From Roseithermus sacchariphilus (lineage in GTDB: Bacteria > Bacteroidota > Rhodothermia > Rhodothermales > MEBIC09517): 64,000 bases of DNA. Positions 40,127-49,190 of this stretch are shown in pieces. The notes under the pieces were generated by a model. It did no database searches, was not told the origin of the DNA, and saw only the letters and a list, made by a program, of their open reading frames with translations. The translations under genes and the position numbers were made by a program. Numbering within the stretch: the first letter of the stretch is position 1; every line of letters starts with the position of its first letter. The stretch spans positions 558,001 through 622,000 of the forward strand of contig CP030158.1 of assembly GCA_003285105.1 (NCBI GenBank), in the 5' to 3' direction.

Positions 40127-43100
40127 CTATCTGGAAAGCAGGGCCACCGAGGCCAGCGGCGCCAGCAGCGTCGAGGCCAGCAAGCCACTGATCACGGTCA
40201 CAGCCAGGCCCTCCCAGAAGTCATCCTCACCGGGGATGATGACCAGCGGCAACATAGCCGCGACGGACGTCATCGTGGTCGTCCACATGGGGCGAAGCCG
40301 CCGGCGAAGCGCCAGACGAACCAGTATACCCGGGGCCCGGTGTGGGCGAGCCCGGCGAAGCCCGCGATACCCGTCGACGAGCAGAATGCTGTCGTTGACC
40401 GCGATACCCACGAGCAAGACCGTACCAATGAAGGCACCCTCGGCGAAGGGGATTCCTGTCGACAAAAACCCGATGCTCACGCCGACGAGCGCCATGGGCA
40501 CGCTCAGCAGCACGACCAGCGGCAACCGCCACGATTCAAACACGGCGGCGGTGATGAGAAACACGAGCGCGACGGTGGCCAATACTACCCCGCCGAAGGT
40601 ACGACGCGTCTCGGCGGTAAAGAAGATGGGCCTGAGTTGCAGGAGTTGATATCCGGCCGGCATAGCAAAGCTCGCCAGGGCCTCCTCCACAAACGTCTGC
40701 GCCATCGGATAGGGACCACGATAGTCAATGCTGACATACCGTCGGTACTGTTGATCCACCCGTTCAATGGCGGCGGGTCTTCTCTCGATCTGGTAGGAGA
40801 GCAGACCGGCCAGGTGCACCGGCGTGCTGTCACCCAGGACGAACGGCCGCTCCATGACACGATCCACATCCATCTGCTCCGCGTCCCGAATCACCAGGCG
40901 CACCGGAATTTGATGTTCGCCGGCGAGGTCAGCGTAGAACGCCGGGATACGCGTGGCAAGGGAGGGACGTAGCCATTCGGCAAGCTGATAAGCCGTGGAC
41001 CCGGTTCGAGCCTGCGCCTCGGCGTCCCAGCGGAAGCGCAGCACGTCCCGAGTCAGGTCATTTCCGGCATCGTACCGGCTGGCGTTGGTATTGACCTCGG
41101 CCACGCGTCGACTGCGACCACGGACGTGTCTGGCAAAGCGATCGACGAGTGTCTCCAGTACGTCGTAGGAGGCGCCCCGCATCTCGACGCGCAGTCCCGT
41201 GATACTCATCCCACTACCGCTGCTATACCCCTGTGGCAGGAGGCCCCCCACGGACACCTCGATCCCACCCAGCCACAGGGCCTGCTGGATCAGTTGCTCA
41301 CGTACCCGGTAGGGCACAAACGTGTTCAGAGCGGCGGGGGTGAACTGGACACGCAGGATGGCACGGTGCTCCTGAATGCGTGACAGCGTACGTGCCACCG
41401 CATCGAAGGCCAGAGCGGTCCGCTCGAACCGCTGCAGCAGCGAGTCGGCCTGCTCGATCGGCGTGCCGGGTGGAAAGGCGAGGTGGACGTTGACCTCTGG
41501 CGGGGCACCGAGGTCCCAACGGGTACCGAAGTCAACCTCACGGAAGAAAGGGCGTAGCACGCCCCCGAAGACGGGGTCGAGCACGGTCCGGGCAGCCCGT
41601 ACCGGTGCGGCGCCCAGGGTTGCGTTGTACAGTGCCGCCAGGCGTGCTTCAGGCCGGTCCGGACGGCCCTCTTGCACGGGTATGTGGTCGGGGAGCAGCC
41701 ACAGAGGGATACCCAGCAACAGGGCCAGAGCCACCAGGGTCATCCGGGGGAACCGGGCGGCACCCCGACAGGCGGCTTCAACGACCCGATGGGGCCACCG
41801 GCGCGGCGGTGACCGGCGCCGGCGCGGCGACCACCATCGAACCAGTACCGGAATCAACACGGCCGCACTCAACAGCGAGGCCAGTAGCGTTAGTCCCACC
41901 AGTACACCGAACGGCCGAAACAACGCCTGTAGTTCACCACTGAGATACACCAGCGGCACCATCACAGCCATGGTGCTGAGCGTCCCTCCCAGCAGCGGTA
42001 CCCACACCGCCTGCAGTACCGCTCCCGCATTCATCGCCGGCGGTAGGCCAGAGCCGGCGCGTTGCTGTAAACGTCCGCGTTGAAAATGCTCCGCTATCAC
42101 AACGCTGTTGTCGACAAGCAGGCCGAAGACAAGAACCAACCCGGCCAGCGTAATCAGGTTGAGCGTCAGCCCAAACGGGACCAGTAAAGCCAGAGCCACC
42201 GCCAGAGCCACCGCCACGCTGAACAGCACGGTAGCTACGGCCCCCGTGCTGCGTAGCATGACCAGCAAGATCAGCACGAGCAGCATCAGTCCCAGCCCAC
42301 CACGCCAGGCCAGGTCGTGCAACTGATCTCGCACATGTTCACTTCGGTCATCGGCGACGAGCAGGCGTACGCCCTCGGGCAGGGTCTCGCGCAACGCCGC
42401 CAGCCGTGCCCGCACGGCCTCGGCCACCGCCAGCATGTGGCTGTCCCGGACCCGATCCACCGTCAGCGTAACCACCGGCTGGCCGTCGATGCGGCTTATG
42501 CTTCGGCGCGGAGCCTCCTGCACCGCAACGCTGGCGACGTCGGCCAGCCGAATCGGCGTTGTCGTGCCTCTCCGCGACCGCACGACGAGCCGGCGCAGCG
42601 CTTCGACCTCCTGTTCGGCAGAGGACAGCAGCAAGGCTCGGCCCGACCCACGGAGCCGCCCATAGACGGCGTCCTTTGTAGCTTCGGCCAGCACGGCGCG
42701 GACCGCTGCCGGGGTCACGCCCAGTGCGTCGAGCCGATCCGGGTCGAGCGTCACCAGCAATTCCCGTTCGGTGCCACCCTCGACGCGCACCTCAGCCACG
42801 CCTTCGAGGCTGCGCAGCACCGGAGCAAGGCGCTCGTCGGCGATCCGGCGCAAGGCGTCCGGAGCGAGCACACCGACGAGTTGAAGGGTCATGAATCCCT
42901 CTTCTTTGCGCAACGCTTCGGGGACCTGCCGGGTCAGCCGGGGGTGAACGTGCTCGGGCAAGACGCCACGCAGCAGCGTCAGCCGCTCTCCGACCCGGGT
43001 TATGTATGTGCTGAGGTCCGTTCCGTCGGCCACCCGGAGGATGACAGTAGACATCCCTTCTCGGGACAGACTCTCGATGCCTTCCGTGCCAGGCACCGTC

Positions 43101-43324
43101 TGCACAGCCCGCTCGATCGGTGCCGTAACGTAGCGTTCCACCTGGCGCGGGGAAGCACCGGGCCAGCTTGCCGTAAGGCGAACCTCCGGGAGTTCCACCC
43201 GGGGCACCCATTCCAGCGGCACTTCGAACGCGGCCCATCCTCCCATGAGTAGCAACGCTACGGCCCATGACAACACGGCCACGGGGCGCTCCATCAGGCC
43301 CGCTATCCACCGATTCACACACAT
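40127..43324 (-). CDS. RND efflux permease 1
   Basis: A 1,065-residue proton-driven inner-membrane pump of the AcrB/MdtB type: a TM1 region (LSWAVALLLMGGWAAFEVPLE), two large periplasmic loops, the TM4 proton-relay GLLVDNSVVIAEH, and TM11-12 FLSTGIPFAEGAFIGTVLLVG. It ends 5 bases from tatC (convergent). It is the last gene of a leftward set that starts with the Cys-rich microprotein at 45.7 kb, 257 bases downstream of the thiol lipoprotein. It has no adaptor of its own, so it may share the one at 49-50 kb. The substrate is unknown; a peptide is possible from context. Confidence 0.9.
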   Translation of the reverse strand: MCVNRWIAGLMERPVAVLSWAVALLLMGGWAAFEVPLEWVPRVELPEVRLTASWPGASPRQVERYVTAPIERAVQTVPGTEGIESLSREGMSTVILRVADGTDLSTYITRVGERLTLLRGVLPEHVHPRLTRQVPEALRKEEGFMTLQLVGVLAPDALRRIADERLAPVLRSLEGVAEVRVEGGTERELLVTLDPDRLDALGVTPAAVRAVLAEATKDAVYGRLRGSGRALLLSSAEQEVEALRRLVVRSRRGTTTPIRLADVASVAVQEAPRRSISRIDGQPVVTLTVDRVRDSHMLAVAEAVRARLAALRETLPEGVRLLVADDRSEHVRDQLHDLAWRGGLGLMLLVLILLVMLRSTGAVATVLFSVAVALAVALALLVPFGLTLNLITLAGLVLVFGLLVDNSVVIAEHFQRGRLQQRAGSGLPPAMNAGAVLQAVWVPLLGGTLSTMAVMVPLVYLSGELQALFRPFGVLVGLTLLASLLSAAVLIPVLVRWWSPRRRRSPPRRWPHRVVEAACRGAARFPRMTLVALALLLGIPLWLLPDHIPVQEGRPDRPEARLAALYNATLGAAPVRAARTVLDPVFGGVLRPFFREVDFGTRWDLGAPPEVNVHLAFPPGTPIEQADSLLQRFERTALAFDAVARTLSRIQEHRAILRVQFTPAALNTFVPYRVREQLIQQALWLGGIEVSVGGLLPQGYSSGSGMSITGLRVEMRGASYDVLETLVDRFARHVRGRSRRVAEVNTNASRYDAGNDLTRDVLRFRWDAEAQARTGSTAYQLAEWLRPSLATRIPAFYADLAGEHQIPVRLVIRDAEQMDVDRVMERPFVLGDSTPVHLAGLLSYQIERRPAAIERVDQQYRRYVSIDYRGPYPMAQTFVEEALASFAMPAGYQLLQLRPIFFTAETRRTFGGVVLATVALVFLITAAVFESWRLPLVVLLSVPMALVGVSIGFLSTGIPFAEGAFIGTVLLVGIAVNDSILLVDGYRGLRRARPHRAPGILVRLALRRRLRPMWTTTMTSVAAMLPLVIIPGEDDFWEGLAVTVISGLLASTLLAPLASVALLSR

Positions 43325-43580
43325 ACCGGCTCCGTGTGCCTTACGAACCGTAAATCGAGTCGCCTTATTCGCAGACCATCCGGTTGAAACGGCAGCGCCT
43401 CAGAGACCATGACCCCCTCACCCGTCCAGGCAAGCGGGGTGCGATGGCTAGGACAACAGGACGCAGCTTTTGAGTTCTTAGCCGCGCCACGATCACGGAA
43501 CCCGCGCCCGGCGGGACCGCCCCATCGTTGCGTGCCGCCCCAACGGTAATGGGAGAACCACCGCTCAGAACACGGAACCA

Positions 43581-44186
43581 TTACGGGGCCGAGGCGCCAT
43601 GCACCCCGAGCAAATGGCTGAGCCGAACGAACGGGTCCTCGCCCGAGGCGGATCGGGTTCGTCGCGGCCATAGTCCGGCCAGAATCCGATGGTCTTTGAG
43701 GACGAAAATAGCCGGATAAGACCAACCCTGCATGAAGGCGATGAGGTCTGGATCCGTGCTGTACCCTACGTCGAATGTAGCTCGGCCCACTTTGCGCAAC
43801 CGCAGGGCTGCCGCCCTGGACGACACCACGTGGGGCTGCACGTCGTCGATGTAGAGTCCAACCATGGGAATACGCCCACCTTGCCTCCGGAAAAGGGTGT
43901 CCAGGCGTTGCATCTGGTATCCCTGCCCCGGATAGCACCCTTCGCGTCCGAGCACCATGATTACGGCTAATCCATCCCGCCGAATCGTCATCACCGAGTC
44001 CGTGACGGCCCGGACATACCGGTCGACCGGAAAGAGCTGTCCCGTGACATGGCCGTGTCTACCGGACTGACCAGACGACCGAGCTGCTCCGTCATGTTCA
44101 CCGGTGTACCGGCAAGCGCTCAGCGCCAGCAGCAGAGCCAACCCGACCACACACTCGAGCACCGGAATGTTCTTGCTTTCATCCAT
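43581..44186 (-). CDS. Monothiol thioredoxin-fold lipoprotein
   Basis: About 201 residues with a lipoprotein signal ending ALSAC. The mature part looks like a redoxin/thioredoxin fold (LAVIMVLGREGCYPGQGY, FDVGYSTDPDLIAFMQ, YPAIFVLKDHRILAGLWP with a cis-Pro-like YP). The usual CxxC is reduced to a single Cys (GREGCYPG), the only cysteine after the lipid-bearing one. It could be a peroxiredoxin-like or mixed-disulfide acceptor. It lies 75 bases after the propeller lipoprotein and is likely in the same transcript. Starts at 44204 and 44255 are possible; 44186 gives the best signal peptide. Confidence 0.65.
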   Translation of the reverse strand: MDESKNIPVLECVVGLALLLALSACRYTGEHDGAARSSGQSGRHGHVTGQLFPVDRYVRAVTDSVMTIRRDGLAVIMVLGREGCYPGQGYQMQRLDTLFRRQGGRIPMVGLYIDDVQPHVVSSRAAALRLRKVGRATFDVGYSTDPDLIAFMQGWSYPAIFVLKDHRILAGLWPRRTRSASGEDPFVRLSHLLGVHGASAP

Positions 44187-44261
44187 GAATCGGGACCGCG
44201 GCATCAGAGGCCTTACCACGTCGGCAAAGCCGGGCGGAAGGCAACGGAACGTCACATGTGT

Positions 44262-45389
44262 TTAAGGCGACACACTTCGGCGATACACTTCGATGGAGGG
44301 GTTCGGCAAATACCCCGCCGCATCCACCTCGGGCTGCACGCTGGTATACGCCAATCCGTTTCGTGCGGCCAGAAAGGGATGGTCGGTCAGTATGGCCCCC
44401 TCGTTGAGCACCCTGCCATCGGTGGTCAACAGCACGATGCCCACTTCCTCGTCTTCATCCCGGTAGGGGTTGATATGCTGGACCATCAACACGGACGGCT
44501 CCAGCAACAGCAGATTGTACGTCATCGAATGGCGCTGGCCCAGGTCCCTGATCGCCTCGGCCAACTGACCGCGAGAGCTACGCATGGGCAAATCCTTGTC
44601 GACGGCCCGGTAATAAGGCGGAGCCCAGCCCAGCGTCTCCACGAACTGCCCTTCTTCCTCGAACACGTACACGTACGGGCTGAACGGGAACGCCACATAC
44701 AGACGATGATCCCCGGTCTGGACGATCCCGCCGCCTTCGATCCTCAGAACGATGTTGCGAAATGCGTCATGCCTCCCGAACGCCGATAGCGTCCTCCCCC
44801 GACGATCCATTCGCCGGATCTCGTACTGGTCAGCAGCATAGAGGCCGTAGAGATACCCGTCCTCTCCCGGCGCCAACAGGCGTGGTGGCATGAACTCATC
44901 AGACATACCTTCCCGGCACGCCCCGTCGGGCGTGAACCAGTACCCCCAGGGACCACCGCCATTGAGCAAAAAAATGTCTCCCGGGGGCGCGAAGTAGGCC
45001 CGGATCGGGCGCATGTTGAACCCCGGATGGCAAGGTTCGGCATCGAGTGTGCGCAGGTGCTTTCCCCCGGACGAGAACAAGAAAACCTTGTTCGAGACAT
45101 GGTCCGTAACGAGCAGTCGCCCCTGGGCGTCGACATCGAGATAGGTCACCGTCCCCACGATGACGGACGTATCCAATGGAATCGACCGACGATGCTCGAA
45201 GGCGTCCTCGAGGCCAAGCACCTCGTCCGAGGAAGAAGCAAAGGCCGGATCGGGTACCCGGGAGAGGTAATCCCCGGATTCCCCACACCCCACGGCCAAC
45301 AGGCCCAGGCCCAGCAGAGCGAACGAGAGCGTACGGAAGCGTCCTCTCTCCCATCCACTCCTGCCATCGGGCCTTATGATCTCGTTCAT
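44262..45389 (-). CDS. 6-bladed beta-propeller lipoprotein
   Basis: A 375-residue lipoprotein (signal ending LLAVGC). The rest is a six-bladed propeller of the type found in Bacteroidota lipoproteins next to small exported peptides: TVTYLDVDAQGRLLVTDH, SNKVFLFSSGGKHLRTLD, DGYLYGLYAADQYEIRRMD, GDHRLYVAFPFSPYVYVFEE. It probably binds a peptide or other ligand at the cell surface. The ATG at 45389 (MNEIIRPDGRSGW) is preferred; longer starts lack a clean signal peptide. It lies 85 bases downstream of the microprotein gene. Confidence 0.75.
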   Translation of the reverse strand: MNEIIRPDGRSGWERGRFRTLSFALLGLGLLAVGCGESGDYLSRVPDPAFASSSDEVLGLEDAFEHRRSIPLDTSVIVGTVTYLDVDAQGRLLVTDHVSNKVFLFSSGGKHLRTLDAEPCHPGFNMRPIRAYFAPPGDIFLLNGGGPWGYWFTPDGACREGMSDEFMPPRLLAPGEDGYLYGLYAADQYEIRRMDRRGRTLSAFGRHDAFRNIVLRIEGGGIVQTGDHRLYVAFPFSPYVYVFEEEGQFVETLGWAPPYYRAVDKDLPMRSSRGQLAEAIRDLGQRHSMTYNLLLLEPSVLMVQHINPYRDEDEEVGIVLLTTDGRVLNEGAILTDHPFLAARNGLAYTSVQPEVDAAGYLPNPSIEVYRRSVSP

Positions 45390-45474
45390 ACGAAGTCGTT
45401 TCGTCTGAAGGAACGGCATCGTTCGCCAGAAGGGGTCGGCTCCCGCAAAACCCGCCCGAAGTGGTCGCGGCCGA

Positions 45475-45741
45475 TCACTGGTTGCCCGGGTCCGGGTCAC
45501 AGAAATAATAACACGTAGTGTCTGACGTGCTGCACTCGTTGCCGGGTCCGGAGCAGATCAGGAGAAAATCACATGGACACCTGGAATCATACCGGTACCA
45601 TTCCATGAACAAACCCGAGGCTGCTCCGGCCTCTCTGACCCCCATGTTCCAGATGGGGACCATCACATAGCCGACGAGCAACAGCAAACAGCCCATCATG
45701 AAACGGAATGCACGCGTACGCTTCAGCCTCTTCAGAGTCAT
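45475..45741 (-). CDS. Cys-rich exported microprotein
   Basis: An 88-residue protein. The start at 45741 is set by a near-perfect GAGGAGGTG Shine-Dalgarno just upstream. It has a positively charged N-terminus (MTLKRLKRTRAFR), one hydrophobic segment (MMGCLLLLVGYVMVPIW), a linker with AGAAS that could be a cleavage site, and a C-terminal tail with six cysteines in 32 residues (RCPCDF, LICSG, NECST, TTCYYFC). Size, layout and neighbours recall the NVEALA-type peptides of Bacteroidota, though the NVEALA motif itself is not present. No function is known; a disulfide-stabilised exported peptide or signal is the simplest reading. Confidence 0.75.
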   Translation of the reverse strand: MTLKRLKRTRAFRFMMGCLLLLVGYVMVPIWNMGVREAGAASGLFMEWYRYDSRCPCDFLLICSGPGNECSTSDTTCYYFCDPDPGNQ

Positions 45742-46104
45742 GATGCACCTCCTCTGGGCGATGGTGGAATAGGACACGATTCACTTCTGATGCGCGTCTT
45801 AAGGGGGGACGCATTTCTGGTCCCCGCATTCATGAAAACCATCGCAGAATCATATCCACAAGGGGTGGGGTCTTATTCACAAAATTTTAACCTTTGCCAT
45901 TATCCATGGATGCTTCTGGAATCGTCCGGTGTACGGGCACGTGCCGGTATCCAAAGGGAAAGGGATACGCAGCCGCCCCCCTTCAACGGCGCACGCACCC
46001 GACATTCTCAACCTCTCACCCCATCGCGCTACAATTTCGACTCCAGGACCATATTCCCGGAACGCATGAGCTGTGATTCGGCCCTGATGCAGGGTTTGTC
46101 TCTC
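45742..46104. other. 363-bp intergenic region upstream of the microprotein gene
   Basis: AT-richer than its surroundings around 45870-45900 (a run including ACAAAATTTTAACC). It must carry the promoter for the leftward microprotein-propeller-thiol-RND set, and the end of the upstream RND operon. No TAnnTTTG element at an ideal distance was recognised and no gene is seen. Confidence 0.5.
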
Positions 46105-49100
46105 TCATGGGAGGGGGCCGGCTTCACGAGCAACCGTCTGGTAGAGTACCGGAACGACCAGCAGCGTCAGGAGGGTGGCGCCGGTGAGCCCGCCCGCGAG
46201 GGCGATCGCCAGCGGCGCCCGCAGTTCGGCTCCCTCGCCCAGTCCAAGCGCCAACGGCAGCAGCCCCAGCACGGTCGTGAGGGTCGTCATCAGGATCGGG
46301 CGCAGGCGATCTCGACCGGCCTGGACGATGGCCTCCCGCACCGAGAAACCGGCGGCACGGCGGCGGTTGATGAAATCCACCTTCACGATGGCATCATTGA
46401 CGACGAGACCCACCAGGACCACGCAGCCGGTGAGGCTCATCAGGTTGATGCTCTGCCCCGTCAGAAGCAGCACCAGCACCACACCCGCAGCCGCCAGCGG
46501 CACGGCGGCGAGCACGACCAGCGGCTGCACCAGACTCTCGAACTGAGCCGCCAGAATGAGGTAAACCAGCAGCACACTCAGAAGCAGACTCAGCCCCACC
46601 GCACGCAGTCCTTCCCGGAGCGTGTCCGCGCTACCCCCGACCCGGCCCCGCACCCCGCCCGACAGCGTAGCCGCAAAGACCTCCTCCACGGCCTGTACCG
46701 CCGCCCCCAGGTCGGCGCCGGGGGCCACACCAGCCGTCAGGCGCACGATGGGCGCTTGCTCCACGCGATATAGTCCAGCGGGTAGCTCGACGAAGGTGGC
46801 CTCAACGAACGTGCTCAGCGGCAACAGCCCCTCACGCGTGGGAATCCACTCAGCCAGCAGCGCATCGATGGAATCGATGTGTCGACTGCGAAGCACAATG
46901 GGGACGGTCTCGTCGACCGTGCGAAGCTCGGTGGCCTGCCACCCGCGTGCACCCGCCTCCAGGTAGGCCGAAAGCGTAGCCGGGCTCACGCCGAAGCGGT
47001 GCAGGTTGTCCCGGCGGAACGTGAGCCGGTAGGCCGGAACCGACGCTGCCTCGGCGCGCTGCACGTCGATCAGTTCCGGCCGCATCCGGAGTTGGGCCAG
47101 CACACGCTCCACGATGGTCTCTGCGTCCCGCCGGTCGTCGCTCACGAGGTCAATCAGCAGATCAGCGCCATCGGGGGTCAGTAGCGCCTCGAGGCGGGTC
47201 GGCTCGGGCCGTACCTCCAGCGAGACGTCGGCCGACAGATCGAGCGCGTGGAGGCGGGATCGGGCCTCGGCGACGGCAAGTTCCGGAGGAAGCAGCAGCA
47301 ACAAATCCCCCTGGTAGGGGGGACGCGGATCCAGGTCGAGGCGGGCCTCATCACGCTCCCCGAGGTCGGCCAGCACATGCAAGGCCAGTCCCATCGACAG
47401 AAACGTTTCCTCGAGAGCTGCGGCCCGGGCGCTCAGGAGCGAAAGGTCCGCATCCGGCGGAAGGGACAGGCGTACCGTCACGCGGCCCAGATCCGTCCGT
47501 GGGACGATTTCCCGGGGGAGCCTCACAGCGATGAGCGTGGTGGCTCCGAGCAACACGAAACAACCCGCCAGCACCCGCCTCCGGTGCGTCAGGCACCCAA
47601 TCAGGACACGCTCGTAACGGTGCATCAGGCCCGCCTTGCGAAACCGCATGCCGGCAGGCCCCCCCGTGCCGGCATGGCGATCTCTGGCGGCAAGGAGCGG
47701 TACGGCTGTCAGAGCCACGAGCAGCGAAGCGGCCAGCGAGGTGACTACGGCCAACGACTGATCGCTGAAGAGCCGGCCAGCCAGCCCCTCGACGAACGTC
47801 AAGGGCAGAAACACCGCCACGGTCGTCAGCGTGCTCGCAGCGATGGCACCGGCCACTTCGGCGGTGCCGTTGAGCGATGCCTCTCGCGGAGCCTGCCCCT
47901 CTTCCCGCAGCCGGGCGATGTTCTCGACGACGACAATGGCATTGTCCACGAGCAGACCCACACCCAGGGCCAATCCACTGAGCGAGATCAGGTTGAACGT
48001 TACACCGAGCACATCGAAAAGCACGAGGGTAAGCCCCAGCGACAGCGGCACCGCCGCGGCGACGGCAACCAGCGCACGCGGGCGACGCAGAAAGACGAAC
48101 AAGACCACGACGGCCAGAAGGGCACCCAATAGCGCCGCCTGTGCCACACCGCCTATGGCTTGCCGTACGAAAACGCTCTCATCCACCACAACCTCGAGGC
48201 GGATACCGGGCAGTTCGGCGTTGAGATCATCCAACACACGCCGCACGTCCTCGGCAGCCCGGACGGTGTTCGCATCAGGCCGGCGCTCGATGAGGAGCAG
48301 CAGCGTCTCGGCCTGATCGAGCCGAACCAGACCGCGTCGCTCTTCGACGCCCTCTCGCACTTCGGCTACGTCGCGCAGGCGCACGAGCGGCTGACCGATG
48401 CCAGAGACGACCGTCGCGGCCACGTCGTCCACCTGCTCGAACTCGCCGCTGACCTCGACGGCGTAACGAAACGGTCCACGCCGGATCATGCCGCCGGGCA
48501 ACGCAACGTTGGCCGCCCGTAATGCCCGGGCGATCTGCTCCATACCGAGATCGTAGGCAGCCAACCGCGCCGGATCGACGAGGATCTCGATACGCCGCTC
48601 GAAGCCTCCCGTGATACGGACACGTGCCACGTCCCGGAGCTGTTCGAGCCTCCGCACGACGACCTCACGCCCCACCTGTTTGAGCCCGACCAGATCCTCC
48701 CGGAGCAGAACGTCCTCCGCCCTGGTCATATCGGCAGTGGCCGTGCGAAGCGCAATCAGCAAGATGGGGCGATCGCTGGGATCAATCTGCAGCACTACGG
48801 GCCGCTCGGCGGCCTGAGGCAGCACATCGCCCAGCCGGTCGATTTGCTGACGTACGTTCAGCAGCGCCAGATCCAGGTCTGCATTCCAGCCGAAATCCAG
48901 CCGCACGAGGCTCCCCCCCAGCAGCGTCCGCGACGTAACGCGAACGAGCCCGTCCGTTCCGGCCACGGCTTCCTCGACGGGTTCGGTGACGGCACGCTCG
49001 ACCCGCTCCGGAGGCACATCCGGGTAAGACGTCCAGACCACCAGACCCGGGTAGCGCAGGTCCGGCAACAGGGCCACAGGCAGACGCAGAAAGGCCACCA

Positions 49101-49179
49101 CTGCCAGCGCCATCAGCAATACATAGATCGCCGTCACAGCCACCGGCCGCCGTAAACACAGGGTGATGAGGGCTTTCAT
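46105..49179 (-). CDS. RND efflux permease 2
   Basis: A 1,024-residue RND permease, distinct from permease 1: MKALITLCLRRPVAVTAIYV at the start, VERAVTEPVEEAVAGTDGL, the TM4 motif GVGLLVDNAIVVVENIARLREEG, and LLTGQSINLMSLTGCVVLVGLVVND. It follows the adaptor gene by 11 bases, so the two form one operon and one tripartite pump. No TolC-type outer-membrane channel gene is nearby, so it would have to use one encoded elsewhere. Confidence 0.92.
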   Translation of the reverse strand: MKALITLCLRRPVAVTAIYVLLMALAVVAFLRLPVALLPDLRYPGLVVWTSYPDVPPERVERAVTEPVEEAVAGTDGLVRVTSRTLLGGSLVRLDFGWNADLDLALLNVRQQIDRLGDVLPQAAERPVVLQIDPSDRPILLIALRTATADMTRAEDVLLREDLVGLKQVGREVVVRRLEQLRDVARVRITGGFERRIEILVDPARLAAYDLGMEQIARALRAANVALPGGMIRRGPFRYAVEVSGEFEQVDDVAATVVSGIGQPLVRLRDVAEVREGVEERRGLVRLDQAETLLLLIERRPDANTVRAAEDVRRVLDDLNAELPGIRLEVVVDESVFVRQAIGGVAQAALLGALLAVVVLFVFLRRPRALVAVAAAVPLSLGLTLVLFDVLGVTFNLISLSGLALGVGLLVDNAIVVVENIARLREEGQAPREASLNGTAEVAGAIAASTLTTVAVFLPLTFVEGLAGRLFSDQSLAVVTSLAASLLVALTAVPLLAARDRHAGTGGPAGMRFRKAGLMHRYERVLIGCLTHRRRVLAGCFVLLGATTLIAVRLPREIVPRTDLGRVTVRLSLPPDADLSLLSARAAALEETFLSMGLALHVLADLGERDEARLDLDPRPPYQGDLLLLLPPELAVAEARSRLHALDLSADVSLEVRPEPTRLEALLTPDGADLLIDLVSDDRRDAETIVERVLAQLRMRPELIDVQRAEAASVPAYRLTFRRDNLHRFGVSPATLSAYLEAGARGWQATELRTVDETVPIVLRSRHIDSIDALLAEWIPTREGLLPLSTFVEATFVELPAGLYRVEQAPIVRLTAGVAPGADLGAAVQAVEEVFAATLSGGVRGRVGGSADTLREGLRAVGLSLLLSVLLVYLILAAQFESLVQPLVVLAAVPLAAAGVVLVLLLTGQSINLMSLTGCVVLVGLVVNDAIVKVDFINRRRAAGFSVREAIVQAGRDRLRPILMTTLTTVLGLLPLALGLGEGAELRAPLAIALAGGLTGATLLTLLVVPVLYQTVAREAGPLP

Positions 49180-49190
49180 GACCCGGCGAT

